Shown one piece after another: positions 38,256 through 46,812 of a DNA stretch of 64,000 nt. Source of the stretch: Bacteroides sp. (GTDB lineage Bacteria > Bacillota > Clostridia > Oscillospirales > Acutalibacteraceae). Under the pieces are notes generated by a model, which had not been told where the DNA came from, made no database searches, and was given only the letters and a program-made list of their open reading frames with translations. Both the position numbers and the translations under genes were made by a program. Position 1 is the first letter of the stretch. Each line of letters starts with the position of its first letter. The stretch is from assembly GCA_023665085.1 (NCBI GenBank), contig JAMPEQ010000001.1:124001-188000 (forward strand). Reading direction: 5' to 3'.

Positions 38256-39374
38256 TCAGAAATTCCTTAACTGCATCGAAATAAATTTTGCAAGTATTTC
38301 CGCATTATTATCATTTGTATTCTCAATATATTTAGACTTAAACGAATACAGCAAATTTAAGTCATAGCTTTTAAATTTGATTGCATTGCAAAGCTCAGCC
38401 GCATCTTCAAAAACAGCACCGGGAAGCTCGGAATACAAATCAATGTTAAGTCCTCGCTCCGAATTATATTCATTATAATCAGGCACGAAAAAGTAGAGTG
38501 GCTTCATCAGCAGACTTGCCTCAAAAGCACAAGCTGAGTAATCTGTAATAATTACATCTGCAACCTTCATTAAATCATAGGTAGAAAACTCACCTTTAAA
38601 TGAAAACCTATCATCCTTTTTAACCTTGGAAAACAATGGATGAGTGCTGACAATCAGATGATATCCAAGCATGTCGTCTGCAAATTCAACCTTAAGCTTC
38701 TGTGCAACATAAGCCTCTCTTTCTCTAAAGGTAGGAAGATAAAGCACAATCTTTTTTCCGGCTAAATCAGGATTTTCATTAAAGAATCTTGCAGCAACAT
38801 CATTATCACTTAATATCTCATCAACCCTTGGAAGTGAGCAAATCTTTATTTTTTCTACATTATAACCGAATGCATCCAAATAAATTTCTGCAGTTGCTTT
38901 GCTTGGTGCGAGAATATAATCATAATTCTTGTGCATACGCATTGCAGCACTGACTTTTTTGTCTCTGCCCTCTTTTGTGCCTATACTTTGAAAACCAAAT
39001 TTCTTTATAGCTCCCAAGGCATGCCACATTTGAATAACTCTCAGATCATCTTTATGCTTAAGGCATGATACTGCAATAGAATATGTATCAAGAATTGCTA
39101 CCTTGGACGTAGCAAGATAATACATATCTCCTATAACGTCAAAGCAATATTTTATTTTAGCTCCCAAGCCGTCTGGTATTGTTCTTAATCTGAAAATCTG
39201 CTCAGTATCAGGCAGAAATTTGTTGATTTGCTTTTCCAAAAGTATCATATCAAGACTTTTAGAATCACTCTGCCGTGATAAATACACAATCCTGTTTTCA
39301 GTTTTTAAACGCTTCATAGGTGCATAAATAGCAGCCATACCCAGTCTGAGCAATGTAATCAAAAATGCCTTCAT
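38256..39374 (-). CDS. CDP-glycerol glycerophosphotransferase family protein (TagB-like)
   Basis: 372 residues with one transferase core: MWHALGAIKKFG near residue 116, LYLPTFRERE near 206 and IITDYSACAFEASLL near 278. The short hydrophobic N-terminus (FLITLLRLGMAAIYAP) may associate with the membrane. By analogy with TagB it may prime the chain that the larger protein next door extends; this is inference. It begins 2 bases after glyA. Confidence 0.87.
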   Translation of the reverse strand: MKAFLITLLRLGMAAIYAPMKRLKTENRIVYLSRQSDSKSLDMILLEKQINKFLPDTEQIFRLRTIPDGLGAKIKYCFDVIGDMYYLATSKVAILDTYSIAVSCLKHKDDLRVIQMWHALGAIKKFGFQSIGTKEGRDKKVSAAMRMHKNYDYILAPSKATAEIYLDAFGYNVEKIKICSLPRVDEILSDNDVAARFFNENPDLAGKKIVLYLPTFREREAYVAQKLKVEFADDMLGYHLIVSTHPLFSKVKKDDRFSFKGEFSTYDLMKVADVIITDYSACAFEASLLMKPLYFFVPDYNEYNSERGLNIDLYSELPGAVFEDAAELCNAIKFKSYDLNLLYSFKSKYIENTNDNNAEILAKFISMQLRNF

Positions 39375-39376
39375 AA

Positions 39377-40630
39377 TTATTCATAAAGAGGGTATTTAGC
39401 ACAGATTTCTGCAACACCCTTTGTAATTTCTTCTTTTTTATTATCAAAATCAGTAACTGCAAAATAAATATATTCTGCAATCTTATCCATATCCTCTGTG
39501 TTAAGACCTCTTGTAGTAGCTGCAGGAGTACCGATTCGAACACCTGAAGTAACAAACGGAGAAAGAGGCTCGTTAGGAACAGTATTTTTGTTAAGTGTAA
39601 TATGAACCTCATCAAGTCTGTGCTCAAGCTCTTTACCTGTAACATCTGTTCCGCGAAGATCAAGAAGACAAAGATGATTATCTGTTCCGCCTGAAACAAG
39701 ATTAAGACCTCTGTCTGTAAGTCCCTTTGCAAGAGCCTTTGCATTTTCAACTACTCTCTTCTGGTATTCTGTAAATTCAGGCTTAAGAGCCTCGCCAAAA
39801 CAAACAGCCTTACCTGCAATAACATGCATAAGAGGACCGCCCTGGGTGCCCGGGAATACTGCTGAATTAAGCTTTCTTGCAAGATATTCATTGTTGCAGA
39901 GAATGAGACCGCCTCTTGGACCGCGAAGTGTCTTATGAGTAGTTGTTGTAACAACATCTGCATAAGGAATTGGTGACTGATGAACACCGGCAGCAACAAG
40001 ACCTGCAATGTGAGCCATATCCACCATAAACATAGCACCATTAGCATGAGCAATATCAGCCATTGTCTTGAAATCAATCTCTCTTGGATATGCAGATGCA
40101 CCTGCAACAACAAGTCGAGGCTTAACTCTGTTTACCTGCTTTGCAAATTCCTTAAGATCAATAAAACCATCATCATCAACACCATAAGGAACAAAGTTAA
40201 AATACTTACCGCTGATATTTGCAGGTGAGCCGTGTGTAAGATGACCGCCATTGTCAAGGCTCATACCCATAACTGTGTCACCCGGCTGAAGAAGTGCAAG
40301 ATAAACTGCAGTATTTGCCTGTGCACCTGAATGAGGCTGCACATTTGCAAACTTGCATCCGAAAAGCTCACATGCTCTTTTAATAGCAATATCCTCAACA
40401 ATATCAACATACTGGCAGCCGCCGTAGTAACGCTTTGCAGGCAATCCCTCAGCATACTTGTTTGTGAGTACTGAGCCCATAGCAGCCATAACCTGTGGTG
40501 AAACAAGGTTTTCAGAAGCAATAAGCTCAATGTTACCACGCTGTCTGTCAAGCTCAAGAGCCATAGCATTAGCTACCTCTTTATCAGTTTCAGCAACCTT
40601 GCTGATTGAATCATAATAATCCTTATACAT
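39377..40630 (-). CDS. glyA: Serine hydroxymethyltransferase
   Basis: 417 residues. Converts serine and tetrahydrofolate to glycine and methylene-tetrahydrofolate, which is also the TrmFO donor. The PLP lysine lies in [14 protein letters not shown] near residue 233; the N-terminal [18 protein letters not shown] and [14 protein letters not shown] motifs are intact. A GGAGGTAAATT ribosome site precedes the ATG. It leads an apparent run into the two CDP-glycerol transferases, and has its own divergent promoter opposite yebC. Confidence 0.97.
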   Translation of the reverse strand: MYKDYYDSISKVAETDKEVANAMALELDRQRGNIELIASENLVSPQVMAAMGSVLTNKYAEGLPAKRYYGGCQYVDIVEDIAIKRACELFGCKFANVQPHSGAQANTAVYLALLQPGDTVMGMSLDNGGHLTHGSPANISGKYFNFVPYGVDDDGFIDLKEFAKQVNRVKPRLVVAGASAYPREIDFKTMADIAHANGAMFMVDMAHIAGLVAAGVHQSPIPYADVVTTTTHKTLRGPRGGLILCNNEYLARKLNSAVFPGTQGGPLMHVIAGKAVCFGEALKPEFTEYQKRVVENAKALAKGLTDRGLNLVSGGTDNHLCLLDLRGTDVTGKELEHRLDEVHITLNKNTVPNEPLSPFVTSGVRIGTPAATTRGLNTEDMDKIAEYIYFAVTDFDNKKEEITKGVAEICAKYPLYE

Positions 40631-40665
40631 AATTTACCTCCATAAATACAAATTTATACGGATAT

Positions 40666-40694
40666 ATAATATCATAAAAAAATATAATATACAA
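40666..40694 (-). promoter_or_regulatory. Promoter of glyA
   Basis: TTGTAT (40689-40694) and TATTAT (40666-40671) on the minus strand with a 17-base spacer. Confidence 0.6.
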
Positions 40695-40722
40695 CTATAA
40701 ATTTAAACTATTAATTTAGGTC

Positions 40723-40751
40723 TTGAAACAACTGTAAATATATGATAAAAT
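40723..40751 (+). promoter_or_regulatory. Promoter of yebC
   Basis: TTGAAA (40723-40728) and TAAAAT (40746-40751) with a 17-base spacer, about 35 bases before the ATG. Confidence 0.65.
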
Positions 40752-40789
40752 CTTTTGTGTTGAATTTAGTGTAAAAATGGAGTGATACT

Positions 40790-41533
40790 ATGAGCGGACA
40801 TAATAAATGGAGCACCATAAAAAGAAAAAAAGGTGCAAATGATGCTGCAAGAGCAAAAATATTTACAAAAATCGGAAGAGAGCTTGCTGTTGCTGTTAAA
40901 AACGGCGGACCTGATCCTAACAACAACGCAAAGCTTCGTGATGTTATCGCTAAAGCAAAGCAGAACAATGTTCCTAACGATAATATTGACAGAATGCTCA
41001 AAAAGGCTGCAGGTGACACTGACAGTGCTAACTTTGAAGAAATTGTATATGAGGGCTATGGTCCATCAGGCGTTGCAGTAGTTGTTGAGGCTCTTACTGA
41101 TAACAGAAACAGAACTGCATCCGAAGTACGTCACTATTTTGATAAAGCAGGCGGAAACATGGGTACTCCCGGATCTGTTACCTTCATGTTTGGCAGAGAA
41201 GGTGTTATCGTTATTGAAAAAGAGGATGTTGATGAGGATCAGCTTATGGAGGATGCTCTTGAAGCTGGTGCATCAGACTTTTTGACAGATGATGAGGATA
41301 TTTTTGAAATTAGAACAGAGGCAAACGATGTTGGTGTAATCCGTGATGATTTAGAGGCAAAGGGTTACAATATTATTTCTTCTGAGCCTGCATATATCCC
41401 GCAAACCTATACAAGATTAGAGTCTGAGGAAGATATGAAAAATATGCAGAGAATGATTGATATGTTTGATGAAAATGAAGACGTACAGAATATCTGGCAC
41501 AACTGGGAAAATGAAGACGAATACGAGGGATAA
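40790..41533 (+). CDS. yebC: YebC/PmpR family protein (transcription or translation factor)
   Basis: 247 residues with the family start MSGHNKWSTIKRKKGANDAA. The family includes DNA-binding regulators (PmpR) and, for some members, factors that relieve ribosome stalling. YebC is often next to ruvC, which is not the case here; it is a single gene with its own promoter and terminator, divergent from glyA. A GGAG site lies 7 bases before the ATG. Confidence 0.95.
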   Translation: MSGHNKWSTIKRKKGANDAARAKIFTKIGRELAVAVKNGGPDPNNNAKLRDVIAKAKQNNVPNDNIDRMLKKAAGDTDSANFEEIVYEGYGPSGVAVVVEALTDNRNRTASEVRHYFDKAGGNMGTPGSVTFMFGREGVIVIEKEDVDEDQLMEDALEAGASDFLTDDEDIFEIRTEANDVGVIRDDLEAKGYNIISSEPAYIPQTYTRLESEEDMKNMQRMIDMFDENEDVQNIWHNWENEDEYEG

Positions 41534-41538
41534 ACCCT

Positions 41539-41580
41539 ATATGAAAAAATGAGCTGTTTTTACAGCTCATTTTTTCATAT
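41539..41580 (+). terminator. Terminator after yebC
   Basis: A perfect 19-bp stem (41539-41557 with 41562-41580) with a TTTT loop; core GAGCTGT/ACAGCTC then a run of six T. Confidence 0.92.
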
Positions 41581-42187
41581 AAATTATTGTTTAGATTTGA
41601 TTTAAATTTTGCGTAATATATACAAACGTAGGGTGCGATGTCCTCGGCGTACCGAACAAATATTGTTTGCCAAATTGTTATTCTGTATATAAATTTATAG
41701 AATATATTTTAAATTAAATTTTATGTGCTGACGCACGGTCGTATCATTCTTTTGTGTCGCAAAAGAACAAGGCAAAGGCAACCAAAGCTGAGCACGGTTT
41801 AAAATGGCTGATTTATCCTTTATCTGCGTTAAAAATGCTCGGCATACGACAAGTATTCCTGTGCTTTTTGCCTTGCTTAAGAACAAATCAGCTCATTTTA
41901 AACTGCTTCGCACCAAAAACAATAGAATAAAAGATGAAATTTTCTGCTTTGAGATTGCAGCTTTGCTGACGCAAAGCAAAAACGAAAACAGAAAATATCG
42001 CTTTTAGGGTTTGTTTTTGGCGGCTTGGCTTTGATTGTCTTTGCCTGTAAGAAAACGAATCAAGGGGAAATTTGCAAGCAAATTCTTATTCCCCTTGATA
42101 ATCCCCTCTAAGCGTGTGCCGCGCGCACAATGCGCACAGCGGCACAGGATGCTAAACAATTATTTATTTTAATTTTATTGTACGCAA
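41581..42187. repeat. Gene-free mosaic of inverted repeats (candidate mobile intergenic element)
   Basis: 607 bases with no credible gene, mixing AT-rich stretches with unusually GC-rich islands. Main inverted repeats: 41798-41814 with 41885-41902 (17 of 18, one bulge) around ~70 bases; 41960-41966 with 41971-41977; 42059-42069 with 42089-42099, nested around 42070-42075/42078-42083; and 42115-42121 with 42140-42146. A segment at 41628-41655 (GTAGGGTGCGATGTCCTCGG) resembles short intergenic repeats scattered in gut Firmicutes, from memory only. No transposase or target duplication was found. Confidence 0.55.
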
Positions 42188-42226
42188 CTAAAGCTCCTTG
42201 GCTGTTTAATAGCTGAGGAGCTTTAG
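42188..42226 (-). terminator. Terminator after the CHAP/InlB surface gene
   Basis: An 11-bp stem CTAAAGCTCCT/AGGAGCTTTAG (42188-42198 with 42216-42226), extendable through AGCT/GGCT pairs, directly after the stop at 42234. Confidence 0.8.
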
Positions 42227-42233
42227 TGTTTAC

Positions 42234-44251
42234 TTATTTTTTAGTTGTAACAGACTTTGATTTCGACCATGAAGAATAAATTTTTGTATTCTTTCCGTTT
42301 ACTTTAACTGTTTTGTAAGTACGAATACGAACATAATACTTTTTCTTTGCGCTGAGCTTAGATATAGATTTTGAGGTTGTACTGTTCTTACTAACTGTTA
42401 CAGTTTTGTTGTTCTTTTTTAAGTTCTTGTCTGTCGAATACTGTATCTGATATCCTGTTGCTTGTGAAGTTAGCTTTTTCCATCTTACAGTAAACTTCTT
42501 CTTGCCTACTGTCAGCTTTGTTATACTTGTTGACTTCGGTATAATTGTAAATGTCTTTGTAACAGTTCCGCTGTAGTTGCCTTTAAATTTTATTGTTACA
42601 TTATACTTGCCGACAGCTTTTCTGCCTTTTGAATAAGTTACTGTATAATCAGTATTTTTCTTCAAGGTTTCGCCTTTGCTGTCCTTAACTGTTACACTTG
42701 GTGTATTCACCTTACCATTATATGTATAAGATGTTGCTGAAAGAGTAATTGTTTTTGTATAATAGATTGTTGTACTCTTAGAAACATTGCCACAAACAAC
42801 ACATTTTGTTTCTATACTTCCGTTTTTGCTTGTTGTTGCTTTTGTTGTATATGACTTATATGTATGCGACTTTTTTGCTATTGTTTCAGTCTTCTTCTGT
42901 CCACATAAAGTACAGGTATAGGTCTTTACACCTGTTGTTTTACAAGTAGCATTTTTACTAATTTTACCATTATTCCAAATACAAAAATGTTCTAAAGGTT
43001 GAGACACTTCAAATGCTTTGTTTTTTTCCCATACAGCATAAAGTATTTTTGTCTCATTTCCATAATATAAATCCGAAGTAATCTGAGATGGTACTAATTC
43101 ATTATTCTTATCAGAAAAAACTTTGTCACCATTTTTCGAAGTACTCCACCCTTTAAAAGTATATCCTTCTTTTACCAATCCAAAAGTTGTGCCATCATAT
43201 AATCCATATTTCTGAGGTGTATCATAGTTCCAATAATGTATTAGAATGCTATTATCATTCTTGGTGAAAATAGTACCATTATAACCATTGGAATAATTAG
43301 CATAATATGTAGCAGAATTAATTGTTCCTCCATTTACATTATACAATACACTCAATGTATTAGGTTCCCAAATTGCATATAAAGTTGTTGAACAATTTTT
43401 GTTTTTAACATCGGGATTAATATCTGTTGGAAGCAAAGAACTATCATCTTGGCTAAATATTTTTCCACCAGCAGATGTTGTTCCCCAACCTGCGAAACGA
43501 TATCCACCTCTACTTAGTCCAAAAGTAGTATAATTAAAAAGACCGTCTTTTTTAGCAGAATTATATGTCCATTGTTGTGAAAAAACTGTATCACTATTTT
43601 TTTGTAAACTAATCCGTTTTTAACTCGGTAATCTCCATCCATATTATAAGCAGCACCATTAGCATTATAACAAACTGATAATACATTGGTCGTACTTGCA
43701 CTGCTTGAATCATCAACATTATTATAGTGTGCAACGGTTACTGTTGAAGTATAGAATTTTCCATTTTGATAGATACTGCTTTCATTTATAGTGTAAGTTG
43801 AATTGCTAACACGCACTTTATTTGAATAAGCTCCTTCTGCTGTAATCAATTGATTTCCATTTCTTTTTAAAACTGCAATATAATGATTTGGAAACTTTAA
43901 AATATCACCAGATTTAATATTAGAAACTGTAGTATGAGAACTTTTTCCGTTAGGAGTATTATAATCATATACATATTTTGCAAAATCTGCCACATAAGCA
44001 CAACAGCCTTTACTTGAATATGGTGACAATTTTTGTGAAATTTGACTCCAAGAAGTACCATGCTTCCACCTAGCATCAGAAAGAAATGATTTTACTTTAC
44101 TTGCATAATCAGATGACAAATTTGAAATTGATATATTTCCTTCAGCAGCAGAAACTGTTATTGATGTTCCAGCATAAGCTGATAAATCAATCCCTGCTGT
44201 TATACTAAATAACATTACTAATGATAAAAATAAACTTAATGTCTTTTTCAT
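42234..44251 (-). pseudogene. Secreted CHAP-domain surface protein with InlB repeats, interrupted by a frameshift
   Basis: Two frames form one protein. 43514-44251 gives a signal peptide (cleavage near DLSAYA, residue 27) and a CHAP-type amidase/peptidase domain with Cys83/Cys84 (KGCCAYVADF) and His123 (FPNHYIAVL). 42234-43436 gives an InlB-type repeat, two CxxC pairs, a bacterial Ig-like domain (TYNGKVNTPSVTVKD) and a fibronectin III end. Adding one T to the T7 run at 43597-43603 (A7 on the coding strand) joins them through an uninterrupted first InlB repeat (SDTVFSQQWTYNSAKKDGLF), for ~670 codons. CHAP enzymes cut peptidoglycan peptides. The fault is a real inactivation, phase variation or sequencing error. 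Confidence 0.82.
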
Positions 44252-44260
44252 AATACACCT

Positions 44261-44285
44261 CTAATATTCATTATATGAATATTAG
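44261..44285. promoter_or_regulatory. 25-base palindrome, candidate operator between the CHAP gene and XRE regulator
   Basis: Arms CTAATATTCAT and ATGAATATTAG (11 bp each, perfect) around a 3-base centre. It covers the -10 box and start region of the CHAP gene promoter and lies 64 bases from the XRE gene, so repression by that regulator is plausible but unproven. Confidence 0.55.
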
Positions 44286-44309
44286 ATTCACAATAATAAT
44301 TAATGTCAA
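44281..44309 (-). promoter_or_regulatory. Promoter of the CHAP surface gene
   Basis: TTGACA (44304-44309) and TCTAAT (44281-44286) on the minus strand, 17 bases apart; the -10 box overlaps the palindrome. Confidence 0.6.
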
Positions 44310-44348
44310 GAATATTTTATGTACAATAAGAATATACGGGGTGATTGT

Positions 44349-44567
44349 ATGAAAAATATTAAGCTTATTCGTGTAATTAACGATTATACACAGCTAAAGG
44401 TACAAATGGAGACAGGTATAAGCCAGAGCATGCTCTCAAAATATGAAAACGGAGAACTCTTACCAACAACAGAAAATCTTATGATTCTTGCAGAGTTTTA
44501 TAACACAAGTCTTGATTATTTAATGGATTTAACTGACACAAAAGAAAAATACCCACCTAAACAATAA
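44349..44567 (+). CDS. Small XRE-family DNA-binding regulator
   Basis: 72 residues from the ATG at 44349, which has GGGGTG 5 bases before it. Almost all of the protein is one helix-turn-helix domain: a first helix MKNIKLIRVINDY, the turn region VQMETGISQSMLSKYENGE, and LMILAEFYNTSLDYLMDLTD. No ligand domain. The recognition helix SQSMLSKYENG is intact although the first helix is slightly shorter than usual. It faces away from the CHAP surface gene across a 25-base palindrome and ends in a bidirectional terminator, so it is an isolated regulator, probably local. Confidence 0.85.
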   Translation: MKNIKLIRVINDYTQLKVQMETGISQSMLSKYENGELLPTTENLMILAEFYNTSLDYLMDLTDTKEKYPPKQ

Positions 44568-44600
44568 AAGGTTCTGATTTACCAAATCAGAACCTTTTAT
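44564..44600. terminator. Bidirectional terminator between XRE and GNAT genes
   Basis: A perfect 17-bp stem (44564-44580 with 44584-44600) with an ACC loop; core AGGTTCTGATTT. It overlaps the XRE stop codon. Confidence 0.9.
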
Positions 44601-44601
44601 T

Positions 44602-45081
44602 TTATAACTCAATATAGTAAGGACAAATATTTGCATATGTTCCGTCCTTCATACGAAAACCGTTTTTTATTGTGCCAAGCTGGATAAATCCAAGCCGTTC
44701 ATACAAATGCCGTGCATGAATATTACTTTCTACAACGGCATTAAACTGCAGTATCTTAAAGCCGTTGGTTTTTCCCTGCTCAATACAATCAAGCACTAAT
44801 TTTTCACCGATATGTTGACCTCGGCAGGCCTTGTCAACTGCATAGCTTGCGTTGCATATATGACCGCATCTGCCGATATTATTAGGATGAAGAATATACA
44901 AACCCGCTATTTTACCCTCCAGCTCTGCAACTGCAGTATATGTTTGCGAGTTGAAAAAGTCAAATCCTGTTTTTTCATTCAGAAAATCCTCCTGCGGAAA
45001 AGCAATACCATCCGCAACAATATCGTTCCAGACTTTAATCATCTGAGGCACATCCAAATCCGTAAATTTTCTTATAATCAT
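44602..45081 (-). CDS. GNAT family N-acetyltransferase
   Basis: 159 residues. The fold is seen in the N-terminal IIRKFTDLDVPQMIKVWNDI, the central AVAELEGKIAGLYIL strand and the C-terminal NAVVESNIHARHLYERLGF. The acetyl-CoA loop reads ACRGQHIGEKLV, with Gln-His in place of the more usual Gly-X-Gly positions. Substrate unknown. It follows the YczE-like gene after 12 bases, probably on one transcript. Confidence 0.85.
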   Translation of the reverse strand: MIIRKFTDLDVPQMIKVWNDIVADGIAFPQEDFLNEKTGFDFFNSQTYTAVAELEGKIAGLYILHPNNIGRCGHICNASYAVDKACRGQHIGEKLVLDCIEQGKTNGFKILQFNAVVESNIHARHLYERLGFIQLGTIKNGFRMKDGTYANICPYYIEL

Positions 45082-45093
45082 AACAGTAAATTC

Positions 45094-45762
45094 TCAACTT
45101 TCAAAATATTTTGCCAACGGAAAGCGGTCAAAGAAATCAATATGCTTTTTAAACTGATTTGAGAAAAAAGCAATTATATTTCCGTTAAAAACAGCCATAA
45201 TCAATGTTCCCAAATTTATTCCGATAAACTTATGAAATAATATCAACGACAGAAGAACAGACAAAGCCAGCATGGAAAAATCGTATCCAAGCTTCCATTT
45301 GCGCATATCAAGCTTTTTTTCACTGCCAACCTCTCTTACAAAATAATCATATGCACAGGGTGCAAGATAGGTATTAAAAAACATGGCAACCGAAAAGCTT
45401 GTCAGCAACATCCCCAAGGCAAACAGAATAACACGAACAATCATATTATCTGCATTGATGCCACTTGTAATGTACCTTGCAAAATCAAGCAAGGCTCCAT
45501 AAATCAACGCACTTACAAAAGAAGTGAGATAAGATATTCTGAACTTCTTTATTATCACACACATCAGCACAAGAAAAAGTCCCTGCATGATCCACTCTGT
45601 CTGACCGTTAGTCAAAAATGAAACTTTTTCGCTGATTATATATGTAGGAGCGGCAATCATTGACATGCCCAAGTCAGCCTTAATTGTAAATGAAACTGCA
45701 AAAGGCATAACTATCATTCCAACAATATATGCAAGCTCTCTTGACATTTTAATTTTTTTCAT
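45094..45762 (-). CDS. YczE/YitT-like integral membrane protein
   Basis: 222 residues, five to six predicted membrane helices. The N-terminal pattern YIVGMIVMPFAVSFTIKADL followed by GMSMIAAPTYIISE is the signature of the YczE/YyaS membrane family (small residues around 'KADLG'). Function of the family is unknown; members often sit beside MarR or TetR regulators. A second member is at 56552-57217 in this window, where the same motif reads VTKADLGTSP. Confidence 0.8.
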   Translation of the reverse strand: MKKIKMSRELAYIVGMIVMPFAVSFTIKADLGMSMIAAPTYIISEKVSFLTNGQTEWIMQGLFLVLMCVIIKKFRISYLTSFVSALIYGALLDFARYITSGINADNMIVRVILFALGMLLTSFSVAMFFNTYLAPCAYDYFVREVGSEKKLDMRKWKLGYDFSMLALSVLLSLILFHKFIGINLGTLIMAVFNGNIIAFFSNQFKKHIDFFDRFPLAKYFES

Positions 45763-45779
45763 ACTTTACTCTCTATGTA

Positions 45780-45807
45780 AATATGCCCTCAAATATGAGG
45801 GCATATT
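45780..45807 (-). terminator. Terminator after the nucleoside permease operon
   Basis: A 12-bp perfect stem AATATGCCCTCA/TGAGGGCATATT (45780-45791 with 45796-45807), six bases beyond the permease stop and followed by AT-rich sequence. Confidence 0.85.
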
Positions 45808-45812
45808 ATTCT

Positions 45813-46811
45813 TTATCTTTCTTCACGGAAATAGGACAAGCCCAGAGACTGAGGTCCTTGATTTTCCTTTTTTTCTTTAATACTTACAAATATCAAAACA
45901 ATAATTGTAACAATATACGGAAGCATTTTGAAAAGCTCTTGTGTACGAAGGGCAAGGCCCGGGATAAATAGATAAACTATATAAAGTCCTCCAAAAATGA
46001 CAGCACCGAAGATACTGAAATTTGGTCTCCATATAGCAAATATTACTAAGGCAATAGCAAGCCATCCTCTGTCACCAAAGCCCTCGTTAGACCATACACC
46101 ACAGGCATAATCCATTACATAATAGAGACCGCCTAAGCCTGCGATAGCACTGCCGATAACTGTCGCAAGATACTTTGATTTTGTTACGCTTACACCTGCC
46201 GCATCCGCAGTTGCAGGGTTTTCACCAACAGCACGAAGGTGTAATCCCCCTCTGGTATGATTAAGGAAAAAGCTGCAGGCAATTGCTATAATAATTGCAG
46301 CATATGCAAGGAAGCCGTATGACAAAAATATCTTTCCGAAAGCTCCTGTAGATTCTGCTATAGGTAAAGTCTTTCTGAAGAAATTACTTGTAGTTGTAAG
46401 AGCAACAGACGGTACATCTGAGCCTGTAAGCTTAATCAAAGATCCGCCGAAAAAGTTACCGAAGCCGACACCAAATGTAGTCATTGCAAGACCTGTAACA
46501 TTTTGATTTGCACGAAGTGTTACTGTTAAGAAGCAATAGAGAACACCCATAAGAGCAGAGCCGAGAATACTGCAGATAAGCGGTATCATCACAGCAAGAA
46601 ATCCTACAGCATCTGCCGGATTTGCCAGAGAATTCTCATATAAGAAAGCACCTATAACACCGCTTATTCCGCCGACATACATAATACCGGGAATACCAAG
46701 ATTAAGGTTACCCGATTTTTCGGTCATAATTTCACCTGTTGAACCGTAAAGAAGAGGAATTCCCTGCATTACAGCTCGCTGAAGAAAAGTAACAATAGTT
46801 CCGGATATCAT
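45813..46811 (-). CDS. Nucleoside (BMP-type) ABC transporter permease, NupQ-like
   Basis: 332 residues with about nine membrane helices. The stretch GSTGEIMTEKSGNLNLGIPG followed by MYVGG, and RAVGENPATADAAGVSV, are typical of the second permease of purine-nucleoside/BMP transporters. It starts 1 base after the first permease, whose end carries an AAGGAGG ribosome site. Last gene of the transporter operon. Confidence 0.92.
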   Translation of the reverse strand: MISGTIVTFLQRAVMQGIPLLYGSTGEIMTEKSGNLNLGIPGIMYVGGISGVIGAFLYENSLANPADAVGFLAVMIPLICSILGSALMGVLYCFLTVTLRANQNVTGLAMTTFGVGFGNFFGGSLIKLTGSDVPSVALTTTSNFFRKTLPIAESTGAFGKIFLSYGFLAYAAIIIAIACSFFLNHTRGGLHLRAVGENPATADAAGVSVTKSKYLATVIGSAIAGLGGLYYVMDYACGVWSNEGFGDRGWLAIALVIFAIWRPNFSIFGAVIFGGLYIVYLFIPGLALRTQELFKMLPYIVTIIVLIFVSIKEKKENQGPQSLGLSYFREER

Positions 46812-46812
46812 A

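Noticed and set aside
41695-42007. Two short open frames inside the inverted-repeat region
   Set aside because: They run through the hairpins, lack ribosome sites and show no protein-like composition; they are accidental.
44602-45762. GNAT plus YczE-like pair as a toxin-antitoxin system with the XRE gene
   Set aside because: The strands, the terminator between XRE and GNAT and the protein sizes do not fit a toxin-antitoxin pair.
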